A stretch of DNA of 43,521 nt from Bacteroidota bacterium. GTDB lineage: Bacteria > Bacteroidota > Bacteroidia > Bacteroidales > Rikenellaceae. The stretch lies in NCBI GenBank assembly GCA_023443765.1, contig JAEZTA010000050.1:1-43521 (forward strand), written 5' to 3'. The notes beneath the pieces were generated by a model, which saw only the letters and a program-made list of their open reading frames with translations, ran no database searches and was not told the DNA's origin. Made by a program: the position numbers and the translations under genes. Shown here in pieces: positions 32,918 through 41,388 of this stretch; positions within the stretch are counted from its first letter, which is position 1; each line of letters opens with the position of its first letter.

Positions 32918-34018
32918 TTGAATAAATACCTCCGATATTCGCTCCTGACCCTGCTGTGGGTCGTCGTGGCTGCATACATCCTTTTTGCAGGTTCGGCGGC
33001 ACGCCGTGTGCGCATGTCGAAGAAGGTCGGAGGCATGGAGATCGAGGTGGTGGACAGCTCTTCGCAGGGGCACCTGGTCTCGGCGGCGATGGTCCGCGGG
33101 TGGATTTCGCACAGCGGAATCAAGACGGTTGGCACGGCGGTTGACGCAGTCGACCTGACGGGTATTGAACAGTTGATCGCCCGCAACGGATTCGTGGATA
33201 GAACGGCTGCCTATGTCTCTTACGAAGGAACCCTGCATATTACGATCAGCCAGCGCAAGCCGCTGCTGCGCCTGCTGACCGACGGCATGAACGCCTATGT
33301 CACCGGCGAGGGTTATGTATTCGCCGCGCCGCGTGCCTCGTCGCTCTACGTGCCGGTGGTCACCGGAACCTACCGCCCGCCCTTCCCCGCGTCGTATGTG
33401 GGGAGCGTGCGGGAACATATCGACCAGCGCCTCGGCGAGATCGACGACCGCATCGCTGAACTCGAACGCGACAAATATCCTCTCTACCGCCGTGAGTTGG
33501 AGAACGACCGCAATATCTCGGCCCTGCGGCGCATGCGCCTCAAGCGGCAGTGGTGGCGGCTGGAAGGGTCGCAGGAGTTCGATGCGCGGGTCGATGCCCT
33601 GCGCGAAAAGAAGGTCGAACTGCGCCGCAGTTACCGTTACCGGGCCATCGTGATTCGTGAGCAGATCGAGCATATAACCGCCCAGCAGGAGGCTGAACGG
33701 CGGAAACAAAAAAAGTTGGAGAAAAGCTACGAAGATTTCATGAAACTCCTTACCTTTGTAGAAACTGTCGAAGACGATGATTTCTGGAGGTCGGAAGTGG
33801 TGCAGATAACCGCGCAAACGACCCCCAGCGGAGCATTGGAGGTGGAACTTACGCCCCGCAGCGGCCGCTATACCATCCTCTTCGGCCGGCTGGACGACGT
33901 GGAACGCAAGTTCGACAAGCTGCTGAGGTTCTACCGCAGTGGCCTTTCGTCGATTGGCTGGAGCGAATACCGCACTATTGACATCAGATATAACGACCAG
34001 GTGGTCTGCAAGAAGTAA
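32918..34018 (+). CDS. ftsQ: cell division protein FtsQ with long charged helical insertion
   Basis: The start is TTG 32918, with a stop codon two triplets upstream and no ATG before the membrane helix. One transmembrane segment (about 8-25) is followed by a POTRA-like region (EIEVVDSSSQGHLVSAAMVRGWI, LHITISQRKPLLRLL; to about 150). A charged, probably coiled-coil insertion (about 164-272, rich in Arg, Glu and Lys, with RIAELERDKYPLYRRELEND) is followed by the C-terminal beta part (DDDFWRSEVVQI, SGRYTILFGRLDDVERKFDKL). Identification rests on the order murC-FtsQ-FtsA and these blocks, because FtsQ is poorly conserved. At 366 residues it is about 110 longer than usual, all of it in the insertion. 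FtsQ links divisome proteins in the periplasm. Confidence 0.88.
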   Translation: MNKYLRYSLLTLLWVVVAAYILFAGSAARRVRMSKKVGGMEIEVVDSSSQGHLVSAAMVRGWISHSGIKTVGTAVDAVDLTGIEQLIARNGFVDRTAAYVSYEGTLHITISQRKPLLRLLTDGMNAYVTGEGYVFAAPRASSLYVPVVTGTYRPPFPASYVGSVREHIDQRLGEIDDRIAELERDKYPLYRRELENDRNISALRRMRLKRQWWRLEGSQEFDARVDALREKKVELRRSYRYRAIVIREQIEHITAQQEAERRKQKKLEKSYEDFMKLLTFVETVEDDDFWRSEVVQITAQTTPSGALEVELTPRSGRYTILFGRLDDVERKFDKLLRFYRSGLSSIGWSEYRTIDIRYNDQVVCKK

Positions 34019-34030
34019 AAGGAATATACC

Positions 34031-35521
34031 GTGGAAAAAAAGAATTATACCGTTGCCGTCGATTTGGGCTGCTCGTCGGTCGTGGTGGCCGTCGGGGAGA
34101 AGACGCCCGAAGGCCTGCTTGACGTGGCGTGTGTCGTCACGAAGCCTGTCGAAGGGGTGAATGCGGGCCGGATCGAGAATATCGAACTGGTGAGCCGCGC
34201 CATCCGCGAAGCCGTGTCGGAAGCCGAGCAGCAACTCGGAATCCGCATTACGGAGGCGTATGCGGGTATCTCGGGCGATTTTGTGCGTTGTGCGCGCCAT
34301 ACCGACCATGTCTTTGTCTACGATCCCCAGAACGGCGTCAACCAGAAGGATGTCGATGCCCTGTTCGACCGCATGCGCAACGTGCAGGCTCCCGACGACG
34401 AGACCATCATGGAGCGCGTTCCCCAGAATTATATGGTCGACGACAGCCAGGAGGTGCGCAACCCCGTGGGTTCGTTCGGCAAGAAACTTTCGTCGACGTT
34501 CAACTTCATCCTGTGTCTCAAAACCCCGATGCAACGCCTCGACATGGCGCTGAAACGGCTCGGGATCAAAATGCTCGACGTTATGTCCGATGCGCTGGCG
34601 GCGCCCGAGGCGGTGCTGCAGCCCGACGAAAAGGAAGAGGGTGTGGCTGTGGTCGACATCGGCGCCGGGGTTACCGATGTGACGGTTTACTACCGCAACG
34701 TGGTGCGTTACGTCGCTTCGATCCCGATGGGTGCATCGGCCATCAACCGCGACATCCGTACGATGAGCGTTCCCGAGAAACATGTCGAGAGCCTCAAACA
34801 GAAATACGGTTCGGCGGTCGCCGAACTGGCCCCCGAGGACAAACTGATCCGCGTCAACGGCCGTACGGCCCGCGAGGCGAAAGATATTCTGCTGCGTAAC
34901 CTCGCTACGGTGATCGAGGCCCGGGCTACGGACATCGCGGAATTCGTGATGCAGGAGATCAAGGATTCGGGCTATGCCGGGAAACTCGCCTACGGCATCG
35001 TGCTGACGGGCGGTTCGGCGAAACTCAAGGACCTCGATGAACTGTTCCGCCGCGTGACGGGCATGGACGTACGTGTTGCCGTTCCCGAAACGGGCATCAC
35101 CGAGGAATCGAAGGAGAAGACCGCCGACGCTGCGTTCTCGACCGCCGTGGGTATCCTGCTCAAGGGCGCCGAACTGGGTGGTTGCACCGTTATCGAACGG
35201 CCCGTTACTCCTGCTGCGGCAGCTCCCGGAACAACTCCGCGCCAGCCCGTTACGCCCTCTCAGCCGCAGCCTGTGGCCGGAGGTTTCAAAGCTCCGAAGC
35301 CCCGTGTGGCGCAACCTTATACGCCGCCCGTAACGACCGCCCCGGAACCCGATCCCGATTCGCAGTCGGGGGCTGAAACGGCAGGCCGCGAGCGGGACGG
35401 GTTTGACGACGAGCCGCCGATGATCGAACCCAAGCGCAACCGCAACTGGGGTGCGATCTTCCAGAAGACCTTCGACAAGATCAACAAGAGTTTCTCGGCA
35501 GCCGAAGACGAAGAGATATAG
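34031..35521 (+). CDS. ftsA: cell division protein FtsA
   Basis: FtsA is the actin-like membrane anchor of FtsZ. It starts with GTG (34031), 12 bases after ftsQ. VAVDLGCSSVVVAVGEK is the phosphate-1 motif, and ISGDFVRCARH is in the SHS2/1C subdomain. VVDIGAGVTDVTVYY (phosphate 2) and GIVLTGGSAKLKDLDEL (adenosine motif) follow. A Pro/Gln-rich linker (about 395-465) leads to a C-terminal amphipathic helix (GAIFQKTFDKINKSFS), the expected membrane-binding tail. At 496 residues it is longer than E. coli FtsA because of the linker, which is common in Bacteroidetes. Confidence 0.97.
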   Translation: MEKKNYTVAVDLGCSSVVVAVGEKTPEGLLDVACVVTKPVEGVNAGRIENIELVSRAIREAVSEAEQQLGIRITEAYAGISGDFVRCARHTDHVFVYDPQNGVNQKDVDALFDRMRNVQAPDDETIMERVPQNYMVDDSQEVRNPVGSFGKKLSSTFNFILCLKTPMQRLDMALKRLGIKMLDVMSDALAAPEAVLQPDEKEEGVAVVDIGAGVTDVTVYYRNVVRYVASIPMGASAINRDIRTMSVPEKHVESLKQKYGSAVAELAPEDKLIRVNGRTAREAKDILLRNLATVIEARATDIAEFVMQEIKDSGYAGKLAYGIVLTGGSAKLKDLDELFRRVTGMDVRVAVPETGITEESKEKTADAAFSTAVGILLKGAELGGCTVIERPVTPAAAAPGTTPRQPVTPSQPQPVAGGFKAPKPRVAQPYTPPVTTAPEPDPDSQSGAETAGRERDGFDDEPPMIEPKRNRNWGAIFQKTFDKINKSFSAAEDEEI

Positions 35522-35811
35522 GTGCCGGGGTTTGACGAGTGCGGGATAAGGATCCCGCCTTGATGCCGGAGCCGTAAGCGGCAGACCGGCTAAAAGAGAT
35601 AAGAAACGGAGCCGGTTTTTTGCAAACCCGCGAATAGGCGCCCGTTTCGAACGTTAGACGGGATGAGGCAGGCGGAGGCGTCCGTCGGGAAGTTTTTTGG
35701 TGCTTTTTGCGGTCAAAAAGTACATGAATCTGCGGCCAAAGGCCGCCCGCCATACTCCGCCAGCGCGGAGAGGGTAATTTGAATAATTTGGATAAGAAAG
35801 GAGATTACGAT
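35522..35811. other. 290-base non-coding gap between ftsA and ftsZ
   Basis: No plausible gene is present. The gap contains a candidate terminator (35585-35621), a hairpin CTTTTT-gcggtc-AAAAAG (35703-35720), GCGGCC-aaa-GGCCGC (35732-35746) and a small CTCCGC/GCGGAG hairpin just before the ftsZ leader. AAGGAG at 35796-35801 is the probable ribosome-binding site of ftsZ. Confidence 0.55.
35585..35621 (+). terminator. candidate intrinsic terminator after ftsA
   Basis: ACCGGCT (35585-35591) pairs with AGCCGGT (35610-35616) across an 18-base loop and is followed by five T. The loop is long, so efficiency is uncertain. Confidence 0.5.
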
Positions 35812-37140
35812 ATGACAGACGAATTGATGTCGGAAATCAAAGCCCCGCGTGCGAAGGGGCCGATCATTACGGTGGTCGGCGTCGGTGGCGCTGGAGGCAA
35901 TGCCGTAAACCACATGTGGAATCTCGGGATCAAGGGCGTTACGTTCATGGTCTGCAATACGGACCAGCAGGCGCTCGATAAAAGTCCCGTGGAGGAGAAA
36001 ATCCGCCTCGGAGCCGAAGGCCTTGGGGCCGGTAACGACCCGGAGAACGGCCGCCGTGCGGCTGTCGAGTCGCTGCCCGAAATCCGCCAGGTGCTCGAAG
36101 AGGCCGGTACGAAGATGCTCTTCATCACGGCCGGTATGGGCGGCGGAACGGGTACGGGCGCCTCGCCCGTCATCGCCAAGTTGGCCAAGGAGATGGGGCT
36201 GCTGACCGTGGCCATCGTCACCTCGCCGCTGGCCGTTGAGGGCAAAATCCGCTACGAGCAGGCGTTCCGCGGTATCGAAGAACTGCGTCAGAATACCGAT
36301 TCGCTGCTGATCATCAACAACGAAAATATCCTGGAGATTTACGGACGCCTCTCGCTGAAGCAGGCTTTCGGCAAGGCCGACGACATCCTGGCATCGGCTG
36401 CCAAGGGTATCGCCGAGATCATTACGGTTGAAAGCGACCTGGTGAATGTCGATTTCGCCGATGTTTCGAAGGTGATGCGCAACAGCGGCCGCGCCCACAT
36501 GGCCGTGGCTACGGCCGATGGCGACAAGCGCGCCGAGACGGTGGCCGAAGCGTCGCTGCGTTCGCCGCTGCTCGACCACAATCTGATCTCGGGTGCGAAA
36601 AACATCCTGCTGAATATCTCGGTGTCCGACGCCGACGCACTGATGTACGACGAGGTGGTGCGAATCCTGGAGTATATCCAGGCACATGCCAGCGTGCAGG
36701 ACGAGCACGGTGTGATCCATAATGCCAACATCATCTGGGGTACGAGCGAGAAACCGCAGCTGGGCAACTTCATCGAACTGGTGGTCGTGGCTACGGGATT
36801 CGAAGGCGATGCGCAGCCCGGCGTGATGAAGCAGATCATTCCCCCGGCCCGCACCGTTGAACCGGTCACCAAGGAGACGCCCGCCGCTTCTCCTGTGCTG
36901 GAGCCGATCAAGCCCCTGCCCCCCAAGCCCGTCCAGCGCCAGCCCGAACTGGTGATGCTCGGGGCTAAGCCGACCCGGTACAGCAACATCGACACCCTGC
37001 TGGCCAAACCGGCCTATCAGTCGCGCAATTCGAAGTTCGTCGTGCGCGTCCCCGGCAGCCGCAAGGAGGTGCTGAAGGACGATGCAGCCGATGCACAGCC
37101 GCAGAAAGAGGAGACGCAGGGCGGATCGCTATTTGATTAA
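35812..37140 (+). CDS. ftsZ: cell division protein FtsZ
   Basis: FtsZ is the tubulin-like GTPase that forms the division ring. The start is placed at ATG 35812 (MTDELMSEIK), with AAGGAG 10 bases upstream. An upstream in-frame TTG at 35779 is less likely. VVGVGGAGGNAVNHM begins the nucleotide fold, the tubulin signature GGGTGTG is at about 110-116, and TEP-like NTDQQAL is present. The 442-residue protein has a Pro-rich linker and a C-terminus with LAKPAYQSRNSKF, which is only loosely like the usual FtsA-binding core (IPAYLRR), and then a longer acidic tail ending GGSLFD. The 290-base gap before it is unusual for an ftsA-ftsZ pair. Confidence 0.98.
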   Translation: MTDELMSEIKAPRAKGPIITVVGVGGAGGNAVNHMWNLGIKGVTFMVCNTDQQALDKSPVEEKIRLGAEGLGAGNDPENGRRAAVESLPEIRQVLEEAGTKMLFITAGMGGGTGTGASPVIAKLAKEMGLLTVAIVTSPLAVEGKIRYEQAFRGIEELRQNTDSLLIINNENILEIYGRLSLKQAFGKADDILASAAKGIAEIITVESDLVNVDFADVSKVMRNSGRAHMAVATADGDKRAETVAEASLRSPLLDHNLISGAKNILLNISVSDADALMYDEVVRILEYIQAHASVQDEHGVIHNANIIWGTSEKPQLGNFIELVVVATGFEGDAQPGVMKQIIPPARTVEPVTKETPAASPVLEPIKPLPPKPVQRQPELVMLGAKPTRYSNIDTLLAKPAYQSRNSKFVVRVPGSRKEVLKDDAADAQPQKEETQGGSLFD

Positions 37141-37156
37141 CTAACCGATTTTCAGT

Positions 37157-38437
37157 TTGGAAGAGGCTCATTCCTGGATTACCTTCAACGGGTTTTCACC
37201 CCATATCGCCGTGCTTTGCGCGGTGACGCTCTGTCTGCTGTGTGTTTCGGCGCTCGTTTCGGGGGCCGAGACTTCTTTTTTCTCCCTGTCGCACAACGAC
37301 ATTCGCCATGTGCAGAACCGCCGGAGCGCTTCGGCGGCCGCCATGCTGCGGCTGCTGTCGAACGTCGACCTGCTGCTGGCTACGATCCTGGTGGTCAACA
37401 ATCTGGTGAACATCTGCATCGTCATCCTCACCGCCGGTATCATCGACTCGGTCTTTACGTTCCTGCGTTTCGAATTCCTGTTCAAAACCGTGCTGGTGAC
37501 CTTCCTGTTGCTGCTCTTCGGCGAGATTCTGCCCAAGGTGCTGGCGCAGACGATCCCCCTGCGCTTCGCCTCGATGGTGGCCCGGCCGTTGCTGGTGCTG
37601 CGGTGGATTTTCTACCCGCTCTCCTATGCGCTGGTCCGTACGAGCAGCCGCATCAGCGAGAAGGCGGCGCACAAGAGCGAGATTTCGCTCGACGAACTGG
37701 CCGACGCCGTCGACATGACGCAGGGTTCCAGCCCCGAGGAGCATGTGATGCTTTCGGGTATCGTCAACTTCGTCAATACGGAGGTGCAGGAGATCATGAA
37801 GCCCCGCGTGGACATCACGGTGCTCGACATGAAGGACGACTACGAGACGGTCAAGAAGACGATCATCGAGTCGGGATTTTCGCGCATTCCGGTCTATGAG
37901 GAGGACGTGGATAACATTCGGGGAACGCTCTACGTCAAGGACCTGCTGCCTTATATCAACAACGGCAACGAGTTCGCATGGCAGCAGTTGATCCGTAAAC
38001 CCTATTTCGTCCCCGAGCATAAGAAAATCAACGACCTGCTGGCCGATTTCCAGTCGAACAAGGTTCACATGGCCATCGTCGTCGACGAGTACGGTTCGAC
38101 GCTGGGACTGGTCTCGCTCGAAGACATCATCGAAGAGATCGTCGGCGAGATTTCCGACGAGAGCGACAACGACGAGTGCTTTTATACGCGCCTCGACGCC
38201 AAAACCTATGTTTTCGACGGTAAGACCCACCTCGGGGACTTCGAACGCATCCTCGACATCGGAGAGGATGTTTTTGCCGATGTCCGGGGCGAAGCCGAAA
38301 CCCTCGCCGGACTGATGCTCGAACTCAAGCGCGACTTCCCCCGCAAGGGCGATGTCTTCACTTCGCACGACCTCCGCTTCACGGTGCAGGAGATGGACGG
38401 CCACCGCGTCGACAAAATCCGCGTCGACCTCCAATGA
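37157..38437 (+). CDS. gldE: GldE-type membrane protein (CNNM/CBS/CorC domains)
   Basis: It starts with TTG (37157), since an in-frame stop lies five codons upstream and no ATG occurs before the membrane part. The 426-residue product has an N-terminal CNNM domain with about four hydrophobic helices (LCAVTLCLLCVSALVSGAETSFF, ILVVNNLVNICIVILTAGI). Two CBS domains follow (VMKPRVDITVLDM-like EIMKPRVDITVLD, then VDEYGSTLGLVSLEDIIEEIVGEI), and a CorC/HlyC C-terminal domain. This is the GldE layout. GldE partners GldD in gliding-motility/lipoprotein export systems, and homologues occur in non-gliding Bacteroidetes. It is 16 bases after ftsZ. A plain hemolysin-family/CorC ion-transport protein is the alternative. 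Confidence 0.88.
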   Translation: MEEAHSWITFNGFSPHIAVLCAVTLCLLCVSALVSGAETSFFSLSHNDIRHVQNRRSASAAAMLRLLSNVDLLLATILVVNNLVNICIVILTAGIIDSVFTFLRFEFLFKTVLVTFLLLLFGEILPKVLAQTIPLRFASMVARPLLVLRWIFYPLSYALVRTSSRISEKAAHKSEISLDELADAVDMTQGSSPEEHVMLSGIVNFVNTEVQEIMKPRVDITVLDMKDDYETVKKTIIESGFSRIPVYEEDVDNIRGTLYVKDLLPYINNGNEFAWQQLIRKPYFVPEHKKINDLLADFQSNKVHMAIVVDEYGSTLGLVSLEDIIEEIVGEISDESDNDECFYTRLDAKTYVFDGKTHLGDFERILDIGEDVFADVRGEAETLAGLMLELKRDFPRKGDVFTSHDLRFTVQEMDGHRVDKIRVDLQ

Positions 38438-38994
38438 TTCCCGCCCTGTGGACAGAGCCGCCGATGACCGCCGAAGAGGCCGCCCGGTGGACGACTCCCG
38501 AAGAGCGTACTGAGGCTGCCGCATTTGCCTCGGAACGTCGCCGTGCCGAGTTCCTTTCGTGGCGGGCCATCGTGCGCCGCGAACTGGGCGCCGACGTGCA
38601 GATCGCCTATAACGAACTCGGGGCTCCGATCTTGATCGACCGACCCATCCACATCTCTGTTTCCCATTGTGCTGGCCGTATCGCGGTCTGCGCCTCCCTG
38701 AACCGTTGTGCCGTGGACATCGAACCCGAGACGCGCGATTTCAGCCGCGCCGGGAGCCGTTACCTGACTCCGGAAGAGAAGGCCTTGTCCGATGATCCGT
38801 TCTGGCCGGGGATCGTATGGTGTGCGAAAGAAGCGCTCTATAAGTATTCCGGGCGCCGGGAACTGGATTTCCGGCGGGACCTCCATATCATCGGCTTTGC
38901 TGCCGGAACCCTGACGGGCCGGATCGAAAACGGAGAACCCATCGGGCTCTCCGTACGCCGTGAAGAGGGTTATATTGTTGTATATATCCTTTAG
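38434..38994 (+). CDS. 4'-phosphopantetheinyl transferase superfamily protein
   Basis: This 186-residue Sfp/AcpS-type enzyme transfers phosphopantetheine from CoA to a carrier-protein serine. HISVSHCAGRIAVCAS, the Mg-binding CAVDIEPET and WCAKEALYKYSGR (the WxxKEAxxK motif) are in the correct order. It is shorter than classical Sfp (about 220), with a reduced N-terminal half. The start codon overlaps the gldE stop as ATGA, so the two are co-translated. In Bacteroidetes this type of PPTase often follows ftsZ/gldE, and its target may be the fatty-acid ACP or a secondary-metabolite carrier. Confidence 0.9.
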   Translation: MIPALWTEPPMTAEEAARWTTPEERTEAAAFASERRRAEFLSWRAIVRRELGADVQIAYNELGAPILIDRPIHISVSHCAGRIAVCASLNRCAVDIEPETRDFSRAGSRYLTPEEKALSDDPFWPGIVWCAKEALYKYSGRRELDFRRDLHIIGFAAGTLTGRIENGEPIGLSVRREEGYIVVYIL

Positions 38995-39040
38995 GGTTCC
39001 GTTTTTCGTCCGTTTGACCGATTGGGCAGTTGGGCTATCA

Positions 39041-39120
39041 CGGCCTTTGGCCGTGTTTGCAAATCAGACTCCCCCCCCCAAACCCCCGCCTCAGGCGGGG
39101 ACTTGTATGCCGCAAGCGGC
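39041..39120 (-). repeat. three-hairpin dispersed repeat, copy 2
   Basis: Minus strand: GCCGC-tt-GCGGC, ATACAAGT, CCCCGCC-tga-GGCGGGG, GTTTGGGG followed by a G run, a linker ending in TTTGCAAACA, and CGGCC-aaa-GGCCG. The same module order and linkers are found at 11203-11282 on the plus strand. It lies between two convergent genes and could also act as a bidirectional transcription stop. Confidence 0.7.
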
Positions 39121-39142
39121 AAATACGCGCTGAGGTTACTTA

Positions 39143-40561
39143 TTAAAACGCTTCCGACGCGGTGAACAGGAATGCCGAGGAGCGTTTGCGGTCCCACGGC
39201 AGGTTCTGGTTGCCGTAGTTTCCCCAACCGTAGTCGAGGCGGATGTTCATGCGGTTTTTGAATTCGAAGCGGTAACCGCATCCGAAGCTGCAAAGCGTGT
39301 TTCCCCAGCGGAAACGCTCCGTGCCCCAGACCTGTCCGCCGCCGATCCATCCCACGATACCGTGGCGGCGGTAAATCTTCTGCCGCAGTTCGACCTGCGT
39401 TTCCACCAGTCGTTTGTCTCGGTAACGGCCTTCGTAATATCCGCGCATACGCTCCATGCCGCCCATCTTGGCATACATGTGCCACGAAGGGGTTCCGGCC
39501 GTAGCGTCGGCGTAGAGGTCGTAGGCCAACACGGCGCCTTTCCAGAGTTTCTGGTAGAAGTCGAAAGTCAGCGTGAAACGCCCGAACGTGCGCCGCGTGT
39601 TGCCCAGCCACTCGGGATACCATTTGGCTTCGGCCTTGATAAAGACGCCCTTCGAGGCGTTGAACGTCACGTCGCGCGTGTCATACTGGGCGAAAAGCCC
39701 CAGGCTGGTGTTGAAGGCATTGGGTTTGTCGCCCGTCGTGGCGATGAAGTTCGAGAAAGGGTCCTGTTTCTCGGGGTCGTAACGTTTTCCGTCTTTCCAG
39801 AGGTCGTACATTTCGCCGATCTGTCCGCCGGGCTTCGGGACATCGCCGTTGTCGATACGCTGCATGTAGTCGACCATCCCCGAGTCGTTGTATTTGGCCC
39901 CGGTGTAGTCGATGCCGCCGCTCACGCCGATGTAGAAGCGGCCTACGAGCGCCGTGCAGTAGGAGATGCGGAAGATGCCCATCGTCGTCGTAAGGTCCTG
40001 GGCATAACCTTCTTTACCGGCCTGGTATCCCACGCCGTAGAAGGCGCCGGGGAAGTAGACGAATGCTCCCGAGTAACTCAGCCGCTGCTTGTTGTGGTTG
40101 TAGATATTGTCGCCCGAGAAGCGCAGCAACACGAATTTTTCGGTTGTGAAATTACCGTAAATCGAAATATTCGACGGTGCGGTGATCGAGTCCGTACGGT
40201 CGAGCCGGTAGAGGCCCGCCAGCAGGAAACCGATGCCGAAACCCACGTCCGACGAGTAGTTGGGGCCCGGGGCGATGCTCCAGTCGATCTTCTTTTCGAA
40301 GGTGCGGTCCTGGTTCGAACGGCTGTAATAGTCGATGATGCGGCGGACCAGTCCCGGCCGCTTCTGCACTGCCGTGAGGGCTGATGTATCGGTTTGCTGA
40401 ATATGCTTGGCGTTCGGATGGGTCTCGGCCTGCCCGATCAGCGAAAGCGTCTGTTCGGTCGTCGGAAAATCCTCCTTTGAGGTGTCCGTGCTCTGGGCTG
40501 ACGCACGTAGCGTGATTGTCGCCAGGAGAACGGTAAAGAGGAGTAAATAGGTCTTTTTCAT
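39143..40561 (-). CDS. BamA/TamA-like outer membrane beta-barrel protein
   Basis: The start is ATG 40561 (MKKTYLLLFTVLLATITLRASAQ), a signal peptide. A TTG just upstream is not needed. The 472-residue product has a short soluble N-terminal region (about 24-75) and then a barrel with alternating amphipathic strands. Bacterial surface-antigen (Omp85 C-terminal) features include YSSDVGFGIGFLLAGLYRLDRT, GAFVYFPGAFYGVGYQ, GGMERMRGYYEGRYRDKRLVETQVELRQ (the RGY-type loop motif) and a final strand ending in Phe. No POTRA domain is evident. Such proteins may insert or secrete outer-membrane material, or be patatin-less relatives of surface antigens. Its specific role is unknown. Confidence 0.88.
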   Translation of the reverse strand: MKKTYLLLFTVLLATITLRASAQSTDTSKEDFPTTEQTLSLIGQAETHPNAKHIQQTDTSALTAVQKRPGLVRRIIDYYSRSNQDRTFEKKIDWSIAPGPNYSSDVGFGIGFLLAGLYRLDRTDSITAPSNISIYGNFTTEKFVLLRFSGDNIYNHNKQRLSYSGAFVYFPGAFYGVGYQAGKEGYAQDLTTTMGIFRISYCTALVGRFYIGVSGGIDYTGAKYNDSGMVDYMQRIDNGDVPKPGGQIGEMYDLWKDGKRYDPEKQDPFSNFIATTGDKPNAFNTSLGLFAQYDTRDVTFNASKGVFIKAEAKWYPEWLGNTRRTFGRFTLTFDFYQKLWKGAVLAYDLYADATAGTPSWHMYAKMGGMERMRGYYEGRYRDKRLVETQVELRQKIYRRHGIVGWIGGGQVWGTERFRWGNTLCSFGCGYRFEFKNRMNIRLDYGWGNYGNQNLPWDRKRSSAFLFTASEAF

Positions 40562-40585
40562 CAAAATAGAGATCGGAGTTGGTTA

Positions 40586-40616
40586 CAAAGATAGCCAATA
40601 TTTCCGATCGTGCAAA
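40586..40616 (-). promoter_or_regulatory. promoter of the outer-membrane barrel gene
   Basis: On the minus strand TTTG (40616-40613), 19 bases and TATCTTTG (40593-40586) match the consensus fully, 25 bases before the start. A GATCGG/CCGATC and TTGG/CCAA inverted repeat (40571-40609) is centred near the -7 box. Confidence 0.7.
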
Positions 40617-40665
40617 ATGAACAATCCGAACCCCCGAAAGTGGCAACGAAACGGGTAAAAATTCC

Positions 40666-40673
40666 TACCTTTG
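40666..40673 (+). promoter_or_regulatory. -7 box of the pentapeptide-repeat gene
   Basis: TACCTTTG, 24 bases before the start codon, matches the consensus. The -33 region is weak. With the promoter of the barrel gene it forms a short divergent promoter region. Confidence 0.5.
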
Positions 40674-40697
40674 TGGTAATTCAAACAATTCTGACCT

Positions 40698-41342
40698 ATG
40701 GAAATCCCCCGCCCGCAATTGCTTCCGGAACCTGAAACCCCCTCCGATCCCGCCCGGATGACCTGCGACGAGGAGGTCGTCGACGCTTTGTTCCGCAGTG
40801 CCGATTTCGTCGCGCTCGACCGTGAGCACCTTTCGGTGCAGGGATGTCTTTTTACAGGGTGTATCTTCGCCGGGAGTGTCCTTGCCCATTCGCAGTTTTC
40901 GGATGTCGTTTTCCGCAACTGCGATTTTTCGAACGCCGACCTGCAGGGGAGCAGTTTCCACCGTGTGGAGTTCTCCGACTGCAAACTCTCGGGAACCAAT
41001 CTCGCCGAAACCACGCTCAACCACCTGTCGTTCGGCCGCTGCAAGGCCGAATTCGCCAATTTCGCCTTCTCACGGCTCCGGGCGGTGCGGTTTACGGCTT
41101 GCCCGATGCACAGCGCCGCTTTCGGCGACTGCCGTTTCGAGCGCGTCGAATTCACGGAATGCGACCTGACGTTGGCCGAATTCTTCGGAACACGCCTGCG
41201 CGGGCTTTCTTTTGCCGATTCGGACATCCGCGGCATCCGGGTTCGGGAACTCGATTCATTTGAGTTGAAAGGTTTAAAAATCAATCCGTTGCAAGCTGTT
41301 GAACTGGCTCGTCTGCTGGGTGTCGAGATTGAAGGAGAATAA
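40698..41342 (+). CDS. pentapeptide-repeat protein
   Basis: The 214-residue product carries about 25 tandem five-residue units of the A(D/N)LxF type from about residue 47 to 190. Examples are GCLFTGCIFAGSVLAHSQF and NCDFSNADLQGSSF. These give a right-handed quadrilateral beta-helix. It has no signal peptide and should be cytoplasmic. Relatives include Qnr/MfpA proteins that mimic DNA and protect gyrase, but most family members have no known function, and the Cys-rich repeats here are not specific to Qnr. It stands alone, divergent from the barrel protein. Confidence 0.92.
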   Translation: MEIPRPQLLPEPETPSDPARMTCDEEVVDALFRSADFVALDREHLSVQGCLFTGCIFAGSVLAHSQFSDVVFRNCDFSNADLQGSSFHRVEFSDCKLSGTNLAETTLNHLSFGRCKAEFANFAFSRLRAVRFTACPMHSAAFGDCRFERVEFTECDLTLAEFFGTRLRGLSFADSDIRGIRVRELDSFELKGLKINPLQAVELARLLGVEIEGE

Positions 41343-41388
41343 GTTTTTCAAAAAATTTACATATTTTATAAAAAATCTTAATAAAATA

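Noticed and set aside
31247..35314. Very long open frame (about 1355 codons) on the minus strand opposite murG, murC, ftsQ and ftsA
   Set aside because: It is antisense to four well-identified genes and reads as an Arg/His/Gly-rich protein without motifs. Long antisense frames are expected from the GC-rich third positions of the sense codons.
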